From: Bacteroidales bacterium
Lineage (GTDB): Bacteria > Bacteroidota > Bacteroidia > Bacteroidales > VadinHA17
DNA length: 36,732 bases
Direction of reading: 5' to 3'
NCBI GenBank assembly: GCA_003141715.1
Contig: PLNF01000143.1
Location: 20,360 to 57,091 of the forward strand
The notes below the pieces were generated by a model. The model searched no databases. It had not been told where the DNA came from and saw only the letters and a program-made list of their open reading frames with translations. The position numbers and the translations under genes are program-made. This document shows positions 32,424 to 36,732 of the stretch, piece after piece (position 1 is the first letter of the stretch; every line of letters starts with the position of its first letter).

Positions 32424-33629
32424 TCATCTGAATAGTTGTGGGGCAAATTCCGAGAGATAAATACGCCAGTTAGCCCAGGAGTGTCCTCCGGTACTTTCCC
32501 GATAAGTGTATTTTAAACCATGCTTGTCAAGTGAACTTCTTAGGATCTGAACTGATTTATAAAGGAAATCATCTTTCCCTACACCGACCCAATAGAGTTT
32601 ATAACCACTATTCTTAAGAGTTTCGAATTTAGCATCCTGATCGGGATCTGGTTTTAAACCCATAGTTGTAACATCAACCAATCCCATGCTCATTACACCA
32701 ATGTAACCAAACATGGCTGGATAGTTGCCTGTCAGTGTGAGTGTCTGCATCCCTCCCATCGATAACCCTGCCAGAGCACGGTCATCCCTGTCTCTAATCA
32801 CTCTGTAATGACTTTCCACATAGGGAATTATGTCTTTTACCATGCTTTCCTCAAACAAACCCCTTCCCATATCGTAAGGGACCGTTGCTGCCGTGTTGAT
32901 GGGAGCATCAGTAAAAGCTGCTGCCTGACCGGGATTTCCATTTGGCATAACAACAATCATCGGTTTAGCTTTACCCTGAGCAATCAGGTTGTCCATAATC
33001 TGACATGTACGGCCAAGGGTAGTCCAGGCATCCTCATCACCTCCACCACCGTGAAGCAGGTAAAATACAGGATATTTATTCTGGCTGTTTTCGTAACCTG
33101 CAGGTGTATAAACATACATTCTTCTGTTAAGTTTCAGGCTCGGCGATTCATACCATACTTTAGTAAGGGATCCGTGAGGAACATTTTTAACAAAATAGAG
33201 GTCTGATTCAGGTCCGGGTATCAGAAACATACTCTCATTCCGGGTTCCATCACGTTTTACCAGTGGATTATTAGGATCAAGTACCCTGACACCATCGATT
33301 AAAAACGTATAACTATAAAGCTCAGGTTTAAGAGGACCGACCGTAAGAGTCCACAGGTTTGTATCATTTTTTACCAAAGGGGCACTGGCACCAAATCCGG
33401 ACATCCAGTCGCCACTCACAGCAACCGTAGATGCATCTTTTGCAAGCAATCTGAAAATAACTGAGTTATCTGGCAAGATCTCGGCTGACTTTACAGCCGG
33501 CGGCATTCTGAATGCAGGTCTGGAAACAGGCTGATTAGCAGGCTGTTTTGCAGTTTCCTGGGCGCATACACCAATTGTCATCAACGAAAGAGTCAGAATT
33601 GTAACAATTGTTACAAAATGTTTTTTCAT
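32424..33629 (-). CDS. Secreted esterase with CBM48-like and CE1-type alpha/beta-hydrolase domains
   Basis: This 401-residue secreted protein has a signal peptide ending GVCAQ. Residues about 45-140 form an E-set/CBM48-like domain (DNSVIFRLLAKDASTVAVSG ... YSYTFLIDGVRVLDPNNP). The alpha/beta-hydrolase domain follows (MYVYTPAGY, YLLHGGGGDED). The catalytic triad is Ser290 (GLSMGG), Asp353 or 354 (GKDDF) and His383 (GGHSW). The layout is typical of Bacteroidota feruloyl or acetyl xylan esterases annotated as enterochelin-esterase-like. Substrate is inferred from family and the glycosidase-rich surroundings. It has an unusually strong Shine-Dalgarno sequence. Confidence 0.9.
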   Translation of the reverse strand: MKKHFVTIVTILTLSLMTIGVCAQETAKQPANQPVSRPAFRMPPAVKSAEILPDNSVIFRLLAKDASTVAVSGDWMSGFGASAPLVKNDTNLWTLTVGPLKPELYSYTFLIDGVRVLDPNNPLVKRDGTRNESMFLIPGPESDLYFVKNVPHGSLTKVWYESPSLKLNRRMYVYTPAGYENSQNKYPVFYLLHGGGGDEDAWTTLGRTCQIMDNLIAQGKAKPMIVVMPNGNPGQAAAFTDAPINTAATVPYDMGRGLFEESMVKDIIPYVESHYRVIRDRDDRALAGLSMGGMQTLTLTGNYPAMFGYIGVMSMGLVDVTTMGLKPDPDQDAKFETLKNSGYKLYWVGVGKDDFLYKSVQILRSSLDKHGLKYTYRESTGGHSWANWRIYLSEFAPQLFR

Positions 33630-33635
33630 AGTATT

Positions 33636-33642
33636 ACCTCCT
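33636..33642 (-). promoter_or_regulatory. Strong Shine-Dalgarno site for the esterase gene
   Basis: On the minus strand AGGAGGT lies six bases before ATG 33627-33629. Bacteroidota usually start translation without such a site, and other genes here lack one, so it fixes this start and suggests unusual initiation or an acquired leader. Confidence 0.7.
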
Positions 33643-33682
33643 AATATTTATAACTAATTCTTTTTAGAATCAATCTGGTTTA

Positions 33683-33738
33683 ATCTTGTGGCTATGCCGT
33701 TATGTCGGGATGTCTTATACTGTTATGCCGCTGTGCCG
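33683..33738. repeat. Degenerate TGCCGTTATG-type repeats between the SGNH hydrolase and esterase genes
   Basis: On the plus strand related units follow each other: ATGCCGTTATGTCG, then TGTTATGCCGCTGTGCCGTTACGCC. They are imperfect copies of TGCCGTTATG and directly abut the SGNH stop codon. The stretch is more GC-rich than its flanks. I recall similar units between genes in other Bacteroidota; function unknown. Confidence 0.5.
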
Positions 33739-34503
33739 TTACGCCTTTACCACGTCAATCCACGCCTGTGCCATTAGCTGAGCTCCGGCAAGTGTAGGAT
33801 GAACCCCGTCTCCGGTCCAGTATACACCTGGTGCCCTGGTTATTGCTTCATTATAAATCCTCTGATATGGAATAAAAGTGGCTTTGAACTGAGCTGCAAT
33901 CTCCATGGCCGCCTTTTGATAACTGTAGAATTCAGGGTACCATTTATCATCGACAGCTTTGACTCCCGGAATTGCAAAGGGTTCGCAGATTATCAGTTTT
34001 ACTTTTGGGAGTGCCTTTCTGGTCCTTTCAAGCAGAGCAATATAGTCATTTCTGTAGATTTCAACTGTACCATTATAATTTCCTTCCAGTTTATGCCAGA
34101 TGTCATTTACCCCGATTAGGATACTTAAAATATCAGGTTTAATATCGAGGCAATCTTTATCCCACCGTTCAGCCAGCTCAAAAACTTTATTCCCGGATAC
34201 TCCTTTATTGTACACTTGCAGATTGAGCGATGCATACTTTTCAATTAGTGCAGCACCTGCGAGCATCGCGTAGCCCGATCCCAGCACGCCTGGATTGTTA
34301 TAAGAATTATCATCCCGGTTTCTGCCGGAATCGGTTATAGAATCGCCCTGAAAAAGTACAACATTATCTTTGCCCAGGGTGTTCTTCTCCGATCCGGAAG
34401 GAACCATTGCTGCTGAAAGTAATTCAGGCATACTTACTGCAATTAAACCACCTAAAGCAGTTTTCTTAATGAAACTACGCCTGTTATTGTTTCGATTTTC
34501 CAT
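33739..34503 (-). CDS. Tat-exported SGNH/GDSL-type esterase
   Basis: This 254-residue protein has a twin-arginine signal (NRRSFIKKTALGG, hydrophobic to about 32). The four SGNH blocks are present: Ser55 in FQGDSITD, Gly101 in NKGVSGN, Asn133 in IGVNDIW, and Asp232/His235 in GDGVHPT. Family members remove acetyl or other acyl groups from carbohydrates, which fits the esterase next door and the GH29 gene. It is upstream of the CE1-like esterase on the same strand, but with 109 bp of repeat-rich sequence between them, so co-transcription is uncertain. Length is normal for the family. Confidence 0.9.
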   Translation of the reverse strand: MENRNNNRRSFIKKTALGGLIAVSMPELLSAAMVPSGSEKNTLGKDNVVLFQGDSITDSGRNRDDNSYNNPGVLGSGYAMLAGAALIEKYASLNLQVYNKGVSGNKVFELAERWDKDCLDIKPDILSILIGVNDIWHKLEGNYNGTVEIYRNDYIALLERTRKALPKVKLIICEPFAIPGVKAVDDKWYPEFYSYQKAAMEIAAQFKATFIPYQRIYNEAITRAPGVYWTGDGVHPTLAGAQLMAQAWIDVVKA

Positions 34504-34618
34504 ATTCTTTTCCCTTTGATATTTTAAATTCCATAAATTTACTGTTTTTTAGAATACAATTTTCAGTGTATCTGCTCGTTTGTTAAAGTGAGAGTCTGTT
34601 CTTTTTTTACTTAATCCG

Positions 34619-35233
34619 ATGAAAGTTATGAATCAGTCACAAATCAGAAGTCTTTTGATCTTAGCTGTAATGGCAATTACAGTTATTAAAGTAACAGGCC
34701 AGGGCACGATGCCTGATGAACTGACTAAAAATCCTCTGAAAGAACAACTTAAGTACCTTGAGGATCGGACACGAATTTATGAAAATTACAGAGCGATAAG
34801 GGAGGATATGTTTCAAATACTTAAAATTAATGTAACAGATACTCTTTCTTCAACTAACAAAAAAATAGCAGGGTTAAACAAAACCACATCTCTATTAAAC
34901 CAGACTATTGATTCACTCAGGACAAACCTTGAATCTACTAAAACCAGACTGGAAGAAATGACCGGTACAAAAAACAGTATAAAAGTAATAGGTATGGAAG
35001 TCAATAAGTCAACCTATAACGGAATAATGTGGACAATTCTGACCGGATTAGTCGCTATATTATTATTAGGATTTCTTGTTTTTAAACGAAACCTTTCACA
35101 GACATCAAATACCAAAAAAGAGCTCCATGAACTGAAAAACGAGTTTGAGGCCTATCGTAAAACCTCCCGAGAAGCCCGTGAAAAATTAACTATGGATCAC
35201 TTCAATGAGATCAAAAGGCTTAAAGGAGGATGA
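34619..35233 (+). CDS. Conserved Bacteroidota coiled-coil/TM protein (often mis-named tRNA methyltransferase)
   Basis: This 204-residue protein has a signal-like N-terminus (to about 28, KVTGQ), a helical region (DRTRIYENYRAIREDMFQIL) and a coiled coil (about 75-117). A TM helix follows (about 134-157, GIMWTILTGLVAILLLGFLV), and then a charged cytoplasmic coiled coil (about 160-200). The pattern matches a Bacteroidota family often annotated as tRNA (guanine-N1)-methyltransferase; no methyltransferase motif is visible and the topology argues against it. Start ATG 34619 or 34628. It is alone on its strand between the divergent SGNH gene and the convergent GH29 gene. Real function unknown. Confidence 0.8.
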   Translation: MKVMNQSQIRSLLILAVMAITVIKVTGQGTMPDELTKNPLKEQLKYLEDRTRIYENYRAIREDMFQILKINVTDTLSSTNKKIAGLNKTTSLLNQTIDSLRTNLESTKTRLEEMTGTKNSIKVIGMEVNKSTYNGIMWTILTGLVAILLLGFLVFKRNLSQTSNTKKELHELKNEFEAYRKTSREAREKLTMDHFNEIKRLKGG

Positions 35234-35265
35234 AGGCACAGGGTGAAGGGCTCAGAGCTCAGACA

Positions 35266-36732
35266 CTATTTTCTGAATTCAATTTTAAAACCTGTTACCT
35301 GCCAAGATGGTAAATTTGCAGGTTTTTTGATCACCAATGCATCAGCATTCTGTTTCCAGCTAAGTTCTTCTTTGCTGCCCACCATAGTTACTGAGGCAAT
35401 CAGTTTATCGGCAAGCTTTGAAGATTTTCCAAGTGATTTTATTGCAATATCGGCCTCTGGTTTTCCAAGACAATACACGTAAAGCGAAGAACCTTTGGTC
35501 GTGAACCTGATGTCCTTTGAGCTGAATCCAAAATTCTCGTCGAATTGGCCCTGCTTCTTCACAGGTTTGTCTGCCGGCTTTTCTCCATATATTTTCCATG
35601 GACGTGAACCATAAATTCCTTCCCCGTTTGCTGATGTCCATATCCCGATCTCATCAAGTATCTTAAGCATATCAGGTTCGAGATCTCCTTCAGGAGTCTG
35701 AACAACATTCAATAAAAGGTTGCCGTTCTTGCTCACTATATCAACAAGCATCTGAATTACTTCTGTTGAAGTCTTATACTTCTGGCCAGTCCTGTAATAC
35801 CAGTCACCTATTGATGTATCGGTCTGCCACGGATACTGGCTTGCCGTATCTTTCACGCCGCGCTCAAGATCCTCGACCCACATTCCGCCTGATGGTTGCT
35901 TGCATGTATAGACTGCTTCAAGTTTCCCGTTATTTTTGGCTATGTTCTGGTTGTAAAAATGAGATATCAGAGTACGACCCACATCTTCGAAAGGCATTCT
36001 GCTGTCAGAATAGAGAAGATCGGGCTGATAATTATCTACCAGTTCTTTTATGCTTCTGTACCATTCAAGCTGAAATGCAGGGTTTTTGGTCAGCCAGTCT
36101 TTATCATCAGGTGTTGCATTGGCGTGATAAAGGTCCTGGTAATCGAGATTTGCCCCATCATAAGGGATACCTGCTTTAGCACCTTCTTTGTCAGCCCCAT
36201 GAGCAGCCTGGAACCATGTAAAGCTTGCACCCAGGTGTTCTGAAACTCCGAACTTAAGACCCTGTTTTTTCGCAGCTTCCTGCCATATTCCAACAACATC
36301 CTTTTTGGGACCCATATTAGCTGCATTCCATCTATTGAGTTTTGAAGCCCAGAGGAAAAAATTGTCGTGATGAGTACCCATGCTGACAAAGTATTTTGCA
36401 CCGGCCTTTTTATACAGTTCCATGAGTTTATCCGGATCCCATTTCTCAGCTTTCCAGAGTGGTATGATATCTTTATAACCAAACTCAGAAGGGTGTCCGT
36501 AATGTTCAATATGATACTTGTAAGCAGGATCCTTTTCCAGGTATATTCTTCTTGCATACCAGTCGCCCTGGCGTGGTACTGCCTGAGGTCCCCAGTGAGC
36601 CCATATACCAAACTTGGCATCACGGAACCATTCAGGGTACTGATATTGCTTAAGTGACTCATCAGTAGGTTTGTATGGGCCTTCTGTGACAATAGTTTTT
36701 TGCTGTTGGGCTGAAACAGAAAATGTTAAAAC
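35266..36732 (-). CDS. GH29 alpha-L-fucosidase, 5' end beyond the window
   Basis: The frame is open to the right edge; the internal ATG at 36423 is not the start. The first residues (VLTFSVSAQQ) are the end of a signal peptide, so only a few codons are missing. GH29 features: YPEWFRDAKFGIWAHWGPQA, FGYKDIIPLW, GAKYFVSMGTHHDNFFLW and FGVSEHLGASFTWF. The likely nucleophile Asp is in PDLLYSDSR (codon 36004-36006). NGNLLLNVVQTPEGDLEP and GEGIYGSRPWKIYGE mark the end of the catalytic domain, followed by a C-terminal beta-sandwich. It would hydrolyse alpha-L-fucosides outside the cell or in the periplasm. It is convergent with the coiled-coil gene, 32 bp apart. Confidence 0.93.
   Translation of the reverse strand, partial: VLTFSVSAQQQKTIVTEGPYKPTDESLKQYQYPEWFRDAKFGIWAHWGPQAVPRQGDWYARRIYLEKDPAYKYHIEHYGHPSEFGYKDIIPLWKAEKWDPDKLMELYKKAGAKYFVSMGTHHDNFFLWASKLNRWNAANMGPKKDVVGIWQEAAKKQGLKFGVSEHLGASFTWFQAAHGADKEGAKAGIPYDGANLDYQDLYHANATPDDKDWLTKNPAFQLEWYRSIKELVDNYQPDLLYSDSRMPFEDVGRTLISHFYNQNIAKNNGKLEAVYTCKQPSGGMWVEDLERGVKDTASQYPWQTDTSIGDWYYRTGQKYKTSTEVIQMLVDIVSKNGNLLLNVVQTPEGDLEPDMLKILDEIGIWTSANGEGIYGSRPWKIYGEKPADKPVKKQGQFDENFGFSSKDIRFTTKGSSLYVYCLGKPEADIAIKSLGKSSKLADKLIASVTMVGSKEELSWKQNADALVIKKPANLPSWQVTGFKIEFRK

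Noticed and set aside
36090-36692. A 200-codon minus-strand open frame at the right edge
   Set aside because: It lies out of frame over the GH29 gene; the GH29 frame, open to the edge, carries the family motifs (EWFRDAKFGIW).
1-36732. tRNA, rRNA, riboswitch, integrase or phage genes
   Set aside because: None was recognised on reading the intergenic regions; without a covariance-model search small RNAs cannot be excluded.

Overview
The window looks like a chromosomal segment of a Bacteroidota species, most likely an environmental, polysaccharide-degrading member of the Bacteroidales/Marinilabiliales type. The evidence is a type IX secretion (T9SS) gliding-type C-terminal domain beside a PorP/SprF gene, Bacteroidota-style ABC permeases of about 800 residues with two MacB/FtsX modules, many secreted glycosidases and lipoproteins, a coiled-coil/TM protein known from this phylum, and mostly poor Shine-Dalgarno sequences. 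No rRNA, tRNA, CRISPR array, transposase or phage gene was recognised.

Layout. (1) 1-3677, plus strand: a tight four-gene surface-protein operon. Two Ig/PKD-like secreted proteins share a C-terminal motif (PLPxTSxIYHx). They are followed by a small protein with a T9SS gliding-type C-terminal domain and by a PorP/SprF outer-membrane protein. (2) 3764-9801, minus strand: a probable HutH-family lyase, then a GH43 and a GH127 lipoprotein, in a possible transcription unit aimed at arabinose-containing glycans. (3) About 9.8-10.8 kb: a decayed patch with two gene remnants and an unlisted 55-residue membrane ORF, then a Tat-exported DUF362 protein. (4) 12.0-16.9 kb: a tripartite export set (TolC, HlyD/MacA-like adaptor, MacB/LolD-like ATPase), convergent with an NtrC-type response regulator. 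The TolC gene and the regulator gene carry the same TGTC-N9-GACA palindrome upstream. (5) 17.0-18.5 kb: a DUF1080 lipoprotein, a GRAM/PH-like protein and a clear intrinsic terminator. (6) 18.5-28.4 kb, minus strand: four paralogous ABC permeases. One is interrupted by a single in-frame amber codon; its neighbour is an intact near-duplicate. (7) 28.5-36.7 kb: GH3 beta-glycosidase, a broken outer-membrane barrel gene, a CBM48-like/CE1-like esterase, a Tat-type SGNH hydrolase, the coiled-coil/TM protein, and a GH29 alpha-L-fucosidase running off the right edge.

How it works together. The export genes and permeases look like one regulated system: a single ATPase, one adaptor and one TolC could serve several alternative permeases under one regulator whose kinase is not in the window. 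The glycosidases, esterases, DUF1080 protein and fucosidase suggest attack on decorated plant or algal glycans, but there is no SusC/SusD pair, so this is not a canonical polysaccharide utilisation locus. Several genes are broken (permease, barrel, GH2 fragment), which indicates ongoing gene decay. The least explained items are the shared C-terminal motif in the T9SS operon, the shared palindrome around the export genes, and the altered active-site residues of the lyase.
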